Assembly: GCF_033096445.1 (NCBI RefSeq)
Contig: NZ_AP028155.1
Span: 4,655,880 to 4,719,879, forward strand
Direction: 5' to 3'
Length of the DNA: 64,000 bases
DNA from: Butyricimonas faecihominis
GTDB lineage: Bacteria; Bacteroidota; Bacteroidia; Bacteroidales; Marinifilaceae
The notes beneath the pieces were generated by a model. That model saw only the letters and a program-made list of their open reading frames with translations. It did not search any database and had not been told where the DNA came from. Positions within the stretch are counted from its first letter, which is position 1. Each line of letters opens with the position of its first letter. Both the position numbers and the translations under genes were made by a program. Below, in pieces: positions 49,864 to 59,163 of this stretch.

Positions 49864-50466
49864 TCATTTTCGGTACTTCGCTTTCAAATAAGCGTATAAC
49901 ACTTGGTGCATTAATTGTGCTTCCGTCAGTTCTTCGTCCGTGAGGTTGGGAGCGAGTTCTATGCCGTTGCAGACATCTGTCAATTGTTCATCCCGGTCGA
50001 TACGGTCATCGAAATTCTGTTCTATCAAGAAAATATCGAACAATTGCATCCGTTCGATGGATTCCAAGGCTAGATTTCGGGCTTCCAACAGGTTGTTCTC
50101 CCGGTATTTTTTCAAGAAGACTTCGATTAGGCTATCCGTGAAATAGTCTGCGAAATAGTGCATTAGGATAATACGCTTTTTGAGGCACTCGTAGATGTGT
50201 ACCGGGGCTGACGAGATACACTCGCTGATGCCCAGATAAGCAAGTTCTGCCAGCTCAATGCTTTCCTCTTCTTCTTCATCTAGTTCAAGTAGGAGAATCT
50301 TGTATAACAAATCGGCGTATTCCTCCTGACGGGTGATGTCCCGGCTTTCATGGTAATAATGAAAACGATCGGGGATGACTTTCTTCAATAACAGACGGAG
50401 GGCCTTCCGGTCCCCGCTGGCACTGTGTAGTAAAGATTCGTCAAGAATGTTTTCCAGTTTGTTCAT
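49864..50466 (-). CDS. Conserved-looking unknown protein downstream of thiL
   Basis: 200 aa, not recognised. An acidic all-helical soluble protein (runs DEEEEESIELAELAYLG, DRIDRDEQLTDVCNGIELAP, ending AYLKAKYRK), no signal or membrane segment. It starts 9 bases after thiL and is probably cotranscribed, but no thiamine-related motif is visible. Confidence 0.7.
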   Translation of the reverse strand: MNKLENILDESLLHSASGDRKALRLLLKKVIPDRFHYYHESRDITRQEEYADLLYKILLLELDEEEEESIELAELAYLGISECISSAPVHIYECLKKRIILMHYFADYFTDSLIEVFLKKYRENNLLEARNLALESIERMQLFDIFLIEQNFDDRIDRDEQLTDVCNGIELAPNLTDEELTEAQLMHQVLYAYLKAKYRK

Positions 50467-50475
50467 GGTGGTCTG

Positions 50476-51528
50476 TTATTTTTCTTCGGACGGGTTAAAG
50501 TTTACCCAGCCTTGGGCTTTCAGCTCGAATGAATTACCGTCCTTCGTGATTAAATTATAACCTTCGCTTTTGGCACAAGTATGTCCGATGATACTGATCT
50601 CTTCCATGGTAATCAGTTTATCGTAGGCATCCAGTGGTGTGGTGAACAAGAGTTCATAATCCTCTCCCCCGGAAAGAGCGCATACCGTGGCGTTCATGTT
50701 AAGCTCCTCGGCCATTTTGAACGTCTGGTAATCAATTGGAATCTTTTCCTCGTAGATGTTGCAACCTAGGCCGGAATCATGACAGATGTGCAATACCTCG
50801 GATGAAAGACCGTCGGAAACGTCCATCATGGCAGTCGGCTTAATACCTTTTTCCTTGAGTAATTGGATGATATCCATTCTGGCTTCCGGTTTTAGCTGGC
50901 GTTCGAGGATATATTCATACCCCGAGAAGTCCGGTTGGGCGTTGGGATTTTCCTTGAACACGACTTTTTCTCTCTCCAACAACTGAAGTCCCATGTAAGC
51001 GGCACCCAGATTCCCACTGACACAAATCAGGTCATTTTCCCGTGCGGTATTGCGATAAACAATATCTTCCTCGTTAGCCTCTCCGATCACCGTGATACTG
51101 ATACACATTCCCGTTTGGGAAGAGGTCGTGTCACCCCCCACGAGATCAATCCCGTAGTGGTCGCAGGCAAGATAAATTCCCTCGTACAATTCATCGACCG
51201 CTTCCAAGGAGAAACGATTGGAAACAGCAAGGGAAACCGTGATCTGCCGGGGAGTTCCGTTCATGGCGTATATGTCGCTGGCGTTTGTCGCTACAGCCTT
51301 GTACCCTAGATGTTTCAACGGGGCATAGGCCAGATCGAAATGTACTCCTTCGATCAGCATATCCGTGCTGACCAGCACTTTTTTGTCCTTGTAATCGAGT
51401 ACGGCCGCATCGTCGCCGACTCCTTTCAATGAAGATTCGTTTTTTAATTTTATATCTTGTGTCAGGTGGCGGATCAAGCCGAATTCCCCTAACGTGGATA
51501 GTTTCGTCAATGGTTTGTTTTCACTCAT
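50476..51528 (-). CDS. thiL: Thiamine-phosphate kinase
   Basis: 350 aa. It phosphorylates thiamine phosphate to thiamine diphosphate with ATP, the last step of the pathway. AIRS/PurM-like architecture with GEFGLIRHL at the N-terminus, the metal/ATP-binding GVGDDAAVL, STDMLIEGVHFDL, VGGDTTSS, and MDVSDGLSSE plus SGGEDYELLFT in the C-terminal half. First gene of a two-gene unit; the promoter TTG-N21-TATTTTTG lies at 51585-51553. No TPP riboswitch is seen upstream. Confidence 0.95.
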   Translation of the reverse strand: MSENKPLTKLSTLGEFGLIRHLTQDIKLKNESSLKGVGDDAAVLDYKDKKVLVSTDMLIEGVHFDLAYAPLKHLGYKAVATNASDIYAMNGTPRQITVSLAVSNRFSLEAVDELYEGIYLACDHYGIDLVGGDTTSSQTGMCISITVIGEANEEDIVYRNTARENDLICVSGNLGAAYMGLQLLEREKVVFKENPNAQPDFSGYEYILERQLKPEARMDIIQLLKEKGIKPTAMMDVSDGLSSEVLHICHDSGLGCNIYEEKIPIDYQTFKMAEELNMNATVCALSGGEDYELLFTTPLDAYDKLITMEEISIIGHTCAKSEGYNLITKDGNSFELKAQGWVNFNPSEEK

Positions 51529-51552
51529 GTTTCAGTTCTTATATATCGAAAA

Positions 51553-51584
51553 CAAAAATACGCTAAATTGATGAATCGAGCAAA
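51553..51584 (-). promoter_or_regulatory. Promoter of thiL
   Basis: Minus strand TTG (51584-51582), 21 bases, TATTTTTG (51560-51553). Confidence 0.6.
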
Positions 51585-51716
51585 TGATAATGTGGCTACG
51601 CCACGTTACAGGTTACAAGTTTGCAGGTTACAAGTTTATGATGAGGTATTTCGCAAGAGAGAATGAATCATAGCGGGGATTTATCACGTAATAGATATTA
51701 TCTACCTGATAGATGA

Positions 51717-51745
51717 TTGATAGGTAATATTTTTTTGTACTTTTG
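51717..51745 (+). promoter_or_regulatory. Promoter of the suf operon
   Basis: TTG (51717-51719), 18 bases, TACTTTTG (51738-51745); start near 51751. Overlapping it are AGATATTATCT (a perfect 11-base palindrome) and TACCT...AGGTA arms, suggesting an operator. Upstream at about 51606-51637 is a near-perfect tandem pair CAGGTTACAAGTTT. Confidence 0.7.
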
Positions 51746-51784
51746 CACAGATTGATAAATTGGAGATAATAGGGTATAAAAGTT

Positions 51785-53230
51785 ATGGCTAAAGAACAAG
51801 ACGATATATTGAATGAAGTAACTGAGGGCGAGTATAAATACGGTTTTGTTTCTGACGTGGAAACCGAGATGATCGGGAAGGGATTGAATGAATCGGTGAT
51901 CCGCTTGATTTCACAAAAGAAGGAAGAGCCGGAATGGCTCTTGGAATTCCGTTTGAAGGCTTACCGTCATTGGCTTACGATGAAAATGCCCACGTGGGCG
52001 AAGTTGGAGATTCCTCCGATTGATTATCAGGACATCGTGTACTACGCGGCCCCGAAACAGGAGGTAAAGAAATCGTGGGATGAGGTCGATCCCGAGTTGA
52101 AAGCGACGTTTGACAAATTGGGTATTCCTTTGGATGAACAAAAAGCGTTATCCGGGGTGGCTGTGGATGCTGTGATGGATAGCGTGTCCGTGAAGACCAC
52201 GTTCAAGGAGACTCTGGCAGAGCGGGGAGTGATCTTTTGCTCGTTCTCCGAGGCCGTGAAGAATCACCCGGATTTAGTGAAACGTTATCTGGGTTCGGTT
52301 GTCCCCTATGCTGACAATTTTTTTGCCGCGTTAAATTCGGCCGTGTTTAGTGACGGATCGTTTGTTTACATCCCGAAAGGGGTTCGTTGCCCGATGGAGT
52401 TGTCCACTTATTTCAGGATCAACGCGGCAAACACGGGACAGTTTGAACGTACTTTGATCGTGGCAGAAGAGGAGAGTTTCGTGAGCTATTTGGAAGGATG
52501 TACCGCACCGCAACGGGACGAGAATCAGTTACATGCTGCCATCGTGGAGATCGTGGTGGAGAAGAATGCAGAAGTGAAATACAGTACCGTGCAAAACTGG
52601 TACCCGGGAGATAAGAACGGGAAAGGTGGTATCTATAATTTCGTGACGAAACGGGGTATCTGTAAAGGGGAGAATGCCAAATTGATCTGGGCACAGGTGG
52701 AGACCGGATCAGCGGTTACATGGAAATACCCGAGTACGATATTGAAGGGAGACGGATCTGTCAGCGAGTTTTACTCCGTGGCCGTGACTAATAATTACCA
52801 ACAGGCAGACACGGGAACCAAGATGATCCATATCGGAAATAACACCCGTAGCCGGATCGTATCGAAAGGTATTTCGGCGGGATATAGTTCCAATTCTTAT
52901 CGGGGACGGGTGAAGGTGGTGAAAAACTGTAAGAATGCTCGGAATTTCTCACAATGTGACTCTTTGTTATTGGGAGATAAATGCGGGGCTCACACGTTCC
53001 CTTATTTGGAAGTGGCGAATCCCACGGCTCAGGTGGAACACGAGGCAACAACCTCCAAGATTGGGGAAGACCAGATATTCTATTGTAATCAGCGAGGAAT
53101 TTCAACAGAAGATGCCATTGGTTTGATCATCAAAGGATATGCCGGAGATGTGATCAATAAAATGCCGATGGAATTTGCCGTCGAGGCACAAAAGCTGTTG
53201 CAAATCAGTTTGGCGGGAAGCGTGGGATAG
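51785..53230 (+). CDS. sufB: Fe-S cluster assembly scaffold SufB
   Basis: 481 aa. SufB builds clusters with SufC and SufD as the SufBC2D complex in the cytoplasm. The right-handed beta-helix core has the conserved blocks [47 protein letters not shown] and [20 protein letters not shown], with the Cys believed to receive sulfur within this core and CNQRGI near the C-terminus. It is the first gene of sufB-C-D-S-E, a SufT-like gene and queG. The 146-base gap after it is unusual for the operon and holds low-complexity repeats. Confidence 0.97.
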   Translation: MAKEQDDILNEVTEGEYKYGFVSDVETEMIGKGLNESVIRLISQKKEEPEWLLEFRLKAYRHWLTMKMPTWAKLEIPPIDYQDIVYYAAPKQEVKKSWDEVDPELKATFDKLGIPLDEQKALSGVAVDAVMDSVSVKTTFKETLAERGVIFCSFSEAVKNHPDLVKRYLGSVVPYADNFFAALNSAVFSDGSFVYIPKGVRCPMELSTYFRINAANTGQFERTLIVAEEESFVSYLEGCTAPQRDENQLHAAIVEIVVEKNAEVKYSTVQNWYPGDKNGKGGIYNFVTKRGICKGENAKLIWAQVETGSAVTWKYPSTILKGDGSVSEFYSVAVTNNYQQADTGTKMIHIGNNTRSRIVSKGISAGYSSNSYRGRVKVVKNCKNARNFSQCDSLLLGDKCGAHTFPYLEVANPTAQVEHEATTSKIGEDQIFYCNQRGISTEDAIGLIIKGYAGDVINKMPMEFAVEAQKLLQISLAGSVG

Positions 53231-53232
53231 GA

Positions 53233-53280
53233 AACTAAAAGCTAAAAACTAAAAGTTAAAAGCTAAGAGCTAAAAGTTTA
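53233..53280 (+). repeat. Degenerate AGCTAAAA-type repeats between sufB and sufC
   Basis: About six variants of (A)AGCTAAAA / AACTAAAAG in tandem, followed by AATCTGAAATCTAAATTT-like repeats before sufC. Low-complexity, no hairpin or promoter seen. Confidence 0.6.
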
Positions 53281-53376
53281 TAGATTTATCGATTTATGAA
53301 TTACGATTTATGATTTTGGAATGGAGGCGGTTCGAGGGATTGGAATCTGAAATCTAAATTTAAAATCTAAAATAAA

Positions 53377-54141
53377 ATGGGTTTATTAAAGATAAAAAAC
53401 TTACATGCCGCGATAGACGGGAAAGAAATATTGAAAGGGATTGATTTGGAGGTGAATGCCGGGGAGGTTCATGCGATTATGGGACCGAACGGGGCAGGGA
53501 AGAGTACTTTGTCGGCCGTGCTTACGGGACGGGAGTGTTTCGAGGTGACGGAAGGGGAAGTTTGGTTTAACGGGAAGAATCTGTTGGAACTTCCGGCAGA
53601 AGACCGGGCAAGGGAAGGGATATTCCTAAGTTTCCAGTATCCGGTAGAGATTCCGGGTGTAAGTACTGTTAATTTCTTGAAGACCGCTGTAAACGAGCAA
53701 CGCAAATACAAGGGATTACCCCCTTATCCGGCAAGCGAGTTTCTGAAAATGATCCGGGAGAAAATGGAGATGGTGAACATTGACAGTCGTTTGTTGAACC
53801 GTTCTCTGAATGAAGGTTTTTCCGGCGGGGAGAAGAAAAAGAACGAAATATTCCAGATGGCGGTGTTGGAACCGAAATTGGCTATTCTGGACGAAACGGA
53901 TTCCGGTTTGGACATTGACGCATTACGTATTGTTGCTAGCGGGGTGAACAAGTTGAAACGACCGGATAACTCTACTATCGTGATTACTCACTACCAGCGT
54001 TTGTTGGATTACATCGTGCCGGATGTCGTACACGTGTTGTATGACGGCCGTATCGTGAAGACGGCTGGAAAAGAGTTGGTCTTGGAGTTAGAGAAGTATG
54101 GTTATGATTGGATTAAACAGGAAGTTGCGTCCGGTAAGTAA
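53377..54141 (+). CDS. sufC: Fe-S cluster assembly ATPase SufC
   Basis: 254 aa ABC-type ATPase. Walker A GPNGAGKST (36-44), signature FSGGEKKKNE, Walker B LAILDETDSGLD, switch His in ITHYQRLLDY. It drives conformational changes of SufB-SufD for cluster assembly. Six bases separate its stop from sufD. Confidence 0.97.
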   Translation: MGLLKIKNLHAAIDGKEILKGIDLEVNAGEVHAIMGPNGAGKSTLSAVLTGRECFEVTEGEVWFNGKNLLELPAEDRAREGIFLSFQYPVEIPGVSTVNFLKTAVNEQRKYKGLPPYPASEFLKMIREKMEMVNIDSRLLNRSLNEGFSGGEKKKNEIFQMAVLEPKLAILDETDSGLDIDALRIVASGVNKLKRPDNSTIVITHYQRLLDYIVPDVVHVLYDGRIVKTAGKELVLELEKYGYDWIKQEVASGK

Positions 54142-54147
54142 TGGAAG

Positions 54148-55509
54148 ATGGAAAGATTAGAAAAGATAAATAATGATTTCGCGACTCTGTTTCGGGAGGG
54201 ACAACGGTTACTGCAGGAAGGATGCGGTGACGTGATGAACCGACACCGGGAGGAGGCGTTTCAACGTTTCGAGGCCTTGGGAGGAATCCCCTATAAAACG
54301 GAGGACTATCTTTATGCGGATACCTTACCGGTGTTTGATCGGGATTATAGGGTGGTACTGAAATATATCAAGCAAGAGGTTGAAGTGGGCGAGATATTCA
54401 AGTGTCACGTGCCGAATTTGGACACCAATCTGATTTTGACGATCAACGGTTGGTTCGTGCAGGAGAATGTTGTACCGGAAATTCCCGAAGGCGTGGTGAT
54501 TTGCAGTATGGCAGAGGCCAGCGTGAAGTATAAAGAGTTATTTGAAAGACATTATAATCAGTACACGAAACCGGCAGATGCGGATGGATTAGTGGCACTG
54601 AACACGGCATTTGCCCAAGACGGGGTATTCGTGTATGTTCCGGATCGGGTAGTGATGGAGCGTCCGTTGCAGATTGTGAACCTGATGCGGGCGAATGCGG
54701 ACTTGATGTCGTTCCAGAGGAACATGGTTATCTTGGGACGTGATGCTAAGGCGACTATTTTGGTTTGCGACCACACGCTTTCCGATGATCGCTTTTTATC
54801 GAATAATACCACGGAAGTGGTTGTCGGGGAGAATGCGGCTTTTGAATACTACCATGTTCAGAATCAACATATCGAGGCTTCCCAGATAAACAGCGTGTTC
54901 GTTTCCCAGAAACGCAATTCTCGGTATGATGCAAACGTGATTACCCTATATGGCGGGTTCATTCGTAACAATCTTTTTGCCGCTTTGACGGAAGAAGGAT
55001 GCGAGAGTAATCTTTACGGGATGTATTTGTCGGATAAAAAACAACAGGTGGACAACTTCACCTTTATCGACCATATTGCACCTCATTGTACAAGTAATCA
55101 ACATTTCAAAGGCGTGTTGGACGATGCGGCACTGGCTAATTTTGCCGGACGGATTGTCGTGCGTCCCGATGCTCAAAAAACGGAGGCTTATCAAGCGAAC
55201 AATAACTTGTTGTTGACGGATACAGCTCAAGTGAACACGAAACCCCAGTTGGTGATTGATGCCGATGACGTGAAGTGTAGTCACGGGGCCACGGTCGGAC
55301 AGATCGACGAGGAGGCCATGTTCTATCTTCGTTCCCGCGGGATCGGGGAGGCCGAGGCTCGAATGATGATGATGTTCGGTTTTGCACATGAGATTGTCGG
55401 ACGGGTAAAACTTGAACCGCTCCGGGAAGAGATCGATAGTTTGGTGGATAAACGATTAAGAGGAGAATTAACCAAGTGTCACAATTGCGTGATGCATTGT
55501 AAGAAATAA
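54148..55509 (+). CDS. sufD: Fe-S cluster assembly protein SufD
   Basis: 453 aa, SufB paralogue and partner in SufBC2D. The N-terminal helical part is followed by the beta-helix (GVFVYVPDRVVMERPLQIVNLM, FAGRIVVRPDAQKTEAYQANNNLLL, KCSHGATVGQIDEEAMFYLRSRGI), the last block holding the conserved His used in cluster formation. The C-terminus ends in a Cys/His-rich tail (KCHNCVMHCKK), longer than usual. Confidence 0.95.
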   Translation: MERLEKINNDFATLFREGQRLLQEGCGDVMNRHREEAFQRFEALGGIPYKTEDYLYADTLPVFDRDYRVVLKYIKQEVEVGEIFKCHVPNLDTNLILTINGWFVQENVVPEIPEGVVICSMAEASVKYKELFERHYNQYTKPADADGLVALNTAFAQDGVFVYVPDRVVMERPLQIVNLMRANADLMSFQRNMVILGRDAKATILVCDHTLSDDRFLSNNTTEVVVGENAAFEYYHVQNQHIEASQINSVFVSQKRNSRYDANVITLYGGFIRNNLFAALTEEGCESNLYGMYLSDKKQQVDNFTFIDHIAPHCTSNQHFKGVLDDAALANFAGRIVVRPDAQKTEAYQANNNLLLTDTAQVNTKPQLVIDADDVKCSHGATVGQIDEEAMFYLRSRGIGEAEARMMMMFGFAHEIVGRVKLEPLREEIDSLVDKRLRGELTKCHNCVMHCKK

Positions 55510-55512
55510 ATT

Positions 55513-56733
55513 ATGTTTGACGTCAATCGGATTAGAAAGGATTTCCCGATACTGGAGGAAAAGATTTATGGCAAACCGTTGGTTTACCTTGATAACGGGG
55601 CTACAACCCAGCGACCTTTGCGGGTGGTGGAAAAGATGACGGAATATTATTTACGTTACAATTCCAACGTGCATCGGGGAGTGCATTATCTGAGTAATAA
55701 ATGTACGGATGCCAATGAACAAGCCCGGGAAACCGTGAGAGAGTTCATCAACGCGGAGTCCACGGACGAGGTGATATTTACCCGGGGAACGACCGAGAGT
55801 ATCAATCTCGTGGCTTACACTTTCGGGGAGACTTTTATCCGGGAAGGTGACGAGATCATCGTGACGGAAGTGGAACACCATGCCAATATTGTTCCTTGGC
55901 AAATGCTATGTGAACGCAAGAAGGCCGTGTTGAAAGTGGTTCCTTTTAGAGATAAGGGCGAGCTGGACATGGAGGTGTTCCGGGGACTTTTGAATGAGCG
56001 GGTAAGATTGGTGTGTGTGGCTTATGTTTCTAACGTGTTGGGTACGGTGAATCCCGTGAAGGAGATGATTGATGCGGCACACGCTTTGGGAGCATACGCT
56101 TTGGTTGACGGGGCTCAGGCTATCCAACATATCCCGGTTGACGTGCGAGCATTGGATTGTGACTTTTTCGCTTTTTCAGGGCATAAGGTGTACGGGCCCA
56201 CGGGAGTTGGTGTCCTGTATGGAAAGCGTAGCCTGTTGGAACAGATGCCACCTTGGCAGGGCGGGGGAGAAATGATCAAGGAAGTTCGTTTCGAGAAAAC
56301 GACTTACAACGAATTGCCTTTTAAATTCGAGGCAGGAACTCCGGATTTTATCGGGGTTGTCGGTTTAGGTGAGGCCTTGGAGTACGTGAAAAGTATCGGT
56401 TTGCAAGAGATTGCCGAATATGAACATGGTCTGATGGATTATGCCATGAAACAGGTTCGGGAGGTTCCGGGCATTATTTTATATGGGGATGCCGCAAATA
56501 AGTCTTCTGTGATCTCGTTTGGAATCGAGGGCATACATCCTTTCGATTTGGGTACTTTGCTGGATAAGATGGGGATTGCCATACGTACGGGACAATTGTG
56601 CGCCGAACCCGTGATGCAACATTACGGGGTACAGGGAATGGCTCGCGCTTCCATAGCCATGTATAACACCCGGGAAGAAATTGATGTTTTCTGTGAAGGG
56701 TTAAGAAAGATAGAAAAGATTTTCAAATTATAA
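55513..56733 (+). CDS. sufS: Cysteine desulfurase SufS
   Basis: 406 aa PLP enzyme (group II) that takes sulfur from cysteine for the SUF scaffold. PLP Lys is in FSGHKVYGPTGVGVLYG and the persulfide-forming Cys in RTGQLCAEPVM near residue 360. Conserved TEVEHHANIVPWQ and VDGAQAIQH blocks bind PLP. It starts 3 bases after sufD. Confidence 0.97.
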   Translation: MFDVNRIRKDFPILEEKIYGKPLVYLDNGATTQRPLRVVEKMTEYYLRYNSNVHRGVHYLSNKCTDANEQARETVREFINAESTDEVIFTRGTTESINLVAYTFGETFIREGDEIIVTEVEHHANIVPWQMLCERKKAVLKVVPFRDKGELDMEVFRGLLNERVRLVCVAYVSNVLGTVNPVKEMIDAAHALGAYALVDGAQAIQHIPVDVRALDCDFFAFSGHKVYGPTGVGVLYGKRSLLEQMPPWQGGGEMIKEVRFEKTTYNELPFKFEAGTPDFIGVVGLGEALEYVKSIGLQEIAEYEHGLMDYAMKQVREVPGIILYGDAANKSSVISFGIEGIHPFDLGTLLDKMGIAIRTGQLCAEPVMQHYGVQGMARASIAMYNTREEIDVFCEGLRKIEKIFKL

Positions 56734-56738
56734 GAGTA

Positions 56739-57155
56739 ATGACGATAGAAGAGATTCAGAATCAAATCGTGGATGAGTTTTCCATGTATGATGATTGGAT
56801 GGATAAATATGCTTATCTGATAGAAATAGGTAATGGCTTGAACGCGATGGACGAAACGCACAAGACAGATGACAATTTGATTAAAGGATGTCAGTCTAGG
56901 GTGTGGTTTCATGCCGAATTGCGGGATGATAAGTTGTATTTTGAAGCGGATAGTGATGCCATTATCACGAAAGGTATTGCCGGGTTATTGATCCGGGTAT
57001 TCTCCGGTCAGACGCCTCACGACATCGTGAATGCTAATCTGGATTTTATCGACAAGATCGGTTTAACTCAACACCTGTCACCGACACGTTCTAACGGGTT
57101 GTTGTCGATGGTGAAACAAATAAAGTATTACGCCTTGGCATACGAGGGAAAATAA
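56739..57155 (+). CDS. sufE: Sulfur acceptor SufE
   Basis: 138 aa. It accepts persulfide from SufS through the Cys in LIKGCQSRVW (near 51) and passes it to SufB. The family fold is visible in YAYLIEIGNGL and LLIRVFSGQTPHDIV. It starts 5 bases after sufS. Confidence 0.95.
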   Translation: MTIEEIQNQIVDEFSMYDDWMDKYAYLIEIGNGLNAMDETHKTDDNLIKGCQSRVWFHAELRDDKLYFEADSDAIITKGIAGLLIRVFSGQTPHDIVNANLDFIDKIGLTQHLSPTRSNGLLSMVKQIKYYALAYEGK

Positions 57156-57163
57156 CGAGAGAT

Positions 57164-57478
57164 ATGGGAAAAAGTTTAATGGAAGATTTAGTGATCGAGA
57201 AATTGTCTACCGTTTATGATCCGGAAGTTCCGGTGAATATATGGGAGTTGGGACTCGTTTATAATATTGAATTCCCGAAACAAAACGAGGTGATTGTTAC
57301 CATGACCCTTACTGCTCCGGGATGTCCGATTGCCGACCAGATCGTGCAGGAGGTGCATGATGTCGTGTTGACGATCGACGGAATTGATGAAGCCACGGTA
57401 AACCTGACTTTCGAACCGATGTGGACTCCGGAAAGAATGAGCGAAACGGCCCGGTTGGAATTGGGTTTTGATATTTAA
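57164..57478 (+). CDS. SufT-like MIP18/DUF59 Fe-S carrier
   Basis: 104 aa. DUF59 domain with DPEVPVNIWELGLVY and TLTAPGCPIADQI, where the Cys is the conserved ligand of MIP18/SufT proteins that help deliver Fe-S clusters to targets. It sits eight bases after sufE and before queG, as in many Bacteroidetes suf operons. Confidence 0.9.
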   Translation: MGKSLMEDLVIEKLSTVYDPEVPVNIWELGLVYNIEFPKQNEVIVTMTLTAPGCPIADQIVQEVHDVVLTIDGIDEATVNLTFEPMWTPERMSETARLELGFDI

Positions 57479-57486
57479 GTTCATAA

Positions 57487-58380
57487 ATGGAGTCATTGTT
57501 GAAAAAAGCCAGAGAGTGCGGGTTTGATGCCTGTGGTGTTGTTCCGGTGGATGTTTTATCCCGGGAGAGGGAGCGGTTGGAGCGATGGATCGGACAAGGA
57601 TTTCATGCGGGAATGAATTACATGGCGAATAATATAGAAAAGCGGGAGAATCCCGCTTTACTTGTTGAAGGGGCCTGCTCGGTGATTGTAACTCTGACTA
57701 ATTATTATACTCCGAAACTCCAATCGGAAGGCATTCCGGTAGTTGCCCGCTACGCATACGGGAAAGATTATCACCGGGTGGTGAAAGACCGGTTATTTAA
57801 ATTGCATACTTGTCTGGAAGAAGTGACCGGACGAAAGATTACGGGCCGGGCATTCGTGGATTCCGCTCCGGTGTTTGAACACGAGTGGGCCCGACGGGCC
57901 GGGTTGGGATGGATTGGACGGAACTCTTTGTTGATTCATCCTCGTTTGGGGTCCTATTGTTTTATTGGTGTTATTATATCGGATTTTGAACCTTCAAGGT
58001 ATTCTCTACCCGAAGAACGGAATTTCTGTGGTCAGTGTAACCGATGCGTGGAGACTTGTCCCACGGGAGCCCTTTCCTCGCATGAAGTGAATGCCAACCT
58101 TTGTATTTCTTATAACTCGATCGAGAGAAAAGATGACATCCCGTCAGAAATAAAGAAAAAGATGGGAGATCGCTTTTTCGGGTGTGACGCCTGTCAGGAG
58201 GTCTGTCCGTGGAATCGGAAAGCTGTACTGCATCATGTAGAGGAATTTTCCCCGAATGAATGGTTGATGCGGATGAGCCGGGATGAGTGGTTGGCACTTG
58301 ATGAGGAGGCATTTCAAGTCCGCTTTAAGGAATCCCCGCTCCAGAGGCCCGGTTTGGAACGGATAAAACACAACTTGTAA
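57487..58380 (+). CDS. queG: Epoxyqueuosine reductase QueG
   Basis: 297 aa. It reduces epoxyqueuosine in tRNA to queuosine, using cobalamin and two 4Fe-4S clusters, the last step of queuosine synthesis. Cluster ligands are in CGQCNRCVETCPTGAL and CDACQEVCPWN; the catalytic Asp block is RAFVDSAPVFEHEWARRAGLGWIG. The family often exceeds 300 aa and has C-terminal HEAT repeats; this one is of the short type. An Fe-S client at the end of the suf operon makes biological sense. Confidence 0.93.
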   Translation: MESLLKKARECGFDACGVVPVDVLSRERERLERWIGQGFHAGMNYMANNIEKRENPALLVEGACSVIVTLTNYYTPKLQSEGIPVVARYAYGKDYHRVVKDRLFKLHTCLEEVTGRKITGRAFVDSAPVFEHEWARRAGLGWIGRNSLLIHPRLGSYCFIGVIISDFEPSRYSLPEERNFCGQCNRCVETCPTGALSSHEVNANLCISYNSIERKDDIPSEIKKKMGDRFFGCDACQEVCPWNRKAVLHHVEEFSPNEWLMRMSRDEWLALDEEAFQVRFKESPLQRPGLERIKHNL

Positions 58381-58453
58381 TTTCGGATCATTCATACATT
58401 GTTTTTTTCTTGCTAAAATTCCCCTTGATTTTAGATTCACCGGATAAAAATTC

Positions 58454-58461
58454 TATTTTTG
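58454..58461 (+). promoter_or_regulatory. -7 box of the ECF sigma gene
   Basis: TATTTTTG; the start of transcription near 58467 excludes the upstream ATG at 58410 and supports 58485. Confidence 0.5.
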
Positions 58462-58484
58462 TATCAAAATGGATTCAATCTGTT

Positions 58485-59066
58485 ATGATGAGACAGCGGT
58501 CGGTGAAAGATCAAGAAATTTGTGATTTGTTAAATGCTCGTGATCAACGAGGGATGGAGCTTTTATTTGAAGCTTATTATAAATCTCTGGTTTCATGGGC
58601 TAATACTTTTTTGAATGATCTCGGGGTAGCAGAGGACGTTGTGCAGGAATTTTTTATTGCTCTGTGGAATCAAGAGATTCATCGAGAATTAAAGCCGGAA
58701 ACACTTTCTTCTTTTTTGCGGGTGTTGGTTCGAAATCGTTGCTATAATCGCTTGACGAAACGTGATATATTCACGTGTTTTGTGCGTGTGGAACGTGTCG
58801 ATTGTATGTTTGAGGAATATGATGATTCGAAGGACCAGTTGATCGCTAAAGTGATGGATGAAGTTGCTCTTCTTCCGAATCGTAGTCGGGAAATATTGAA
58901 TGGCGTTTTTGTTGAGGGAATGAAATATCAAGAAGTGGCAGATCGTTACAATATTTCGGTTTCTACGGTAAAAACTTTGTTAGGAACATCTATACGGAAA
59001 CTACGGGAGCGGATGGGGCGTGAAGGATTTCTTGATTTTTTACTCGTTTATTGCCGGTATTGTTAA
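58485..59066 (+). CDS. ECF RNA polymerase sigma factor (FecI-like)
   Basis: 193 aa from the ATG at 58485. Region 2: FLNDLGVAEDVVQEFFIALWNQ and LVRNRCYNRL; region 4: LPNRSREILNGVFVEGMKYQEVADRYNISVSTVKTLLGTSIRKL. It is followed by FecR and an STN-bearing SusC, the classical signal-relay trio in which ligand uptake releases the sigma factor. It may direct the downstream SusC promoter. Confidence 0.92.
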   Translation: MMRQRSVKDQEICDLLNARDQRGMELLFEAYYKSLVSWANTFLNDLGVAEDVVQEFFIALWNQEIHRELKPETLSSFLRVLVRNRCYNRLTKRDIFTCFVRVERVDCMFEEYDDSKDQLIAKVMDEVALLPNRSREILNGVFVEGMKYQEVADRYNISVSTVKTLLGTSIRKLRERMGREGFLDFLLVYCRYC

Positions 59067-59163
59067 AAAATAATGTTTTTGGGATAATTGATGATTTTTC
59101 TTCAAAAATCACTAGACTTTTTCATCCTCTTTTTTGTACATAAGATGAAAAAGGATCAAATCT

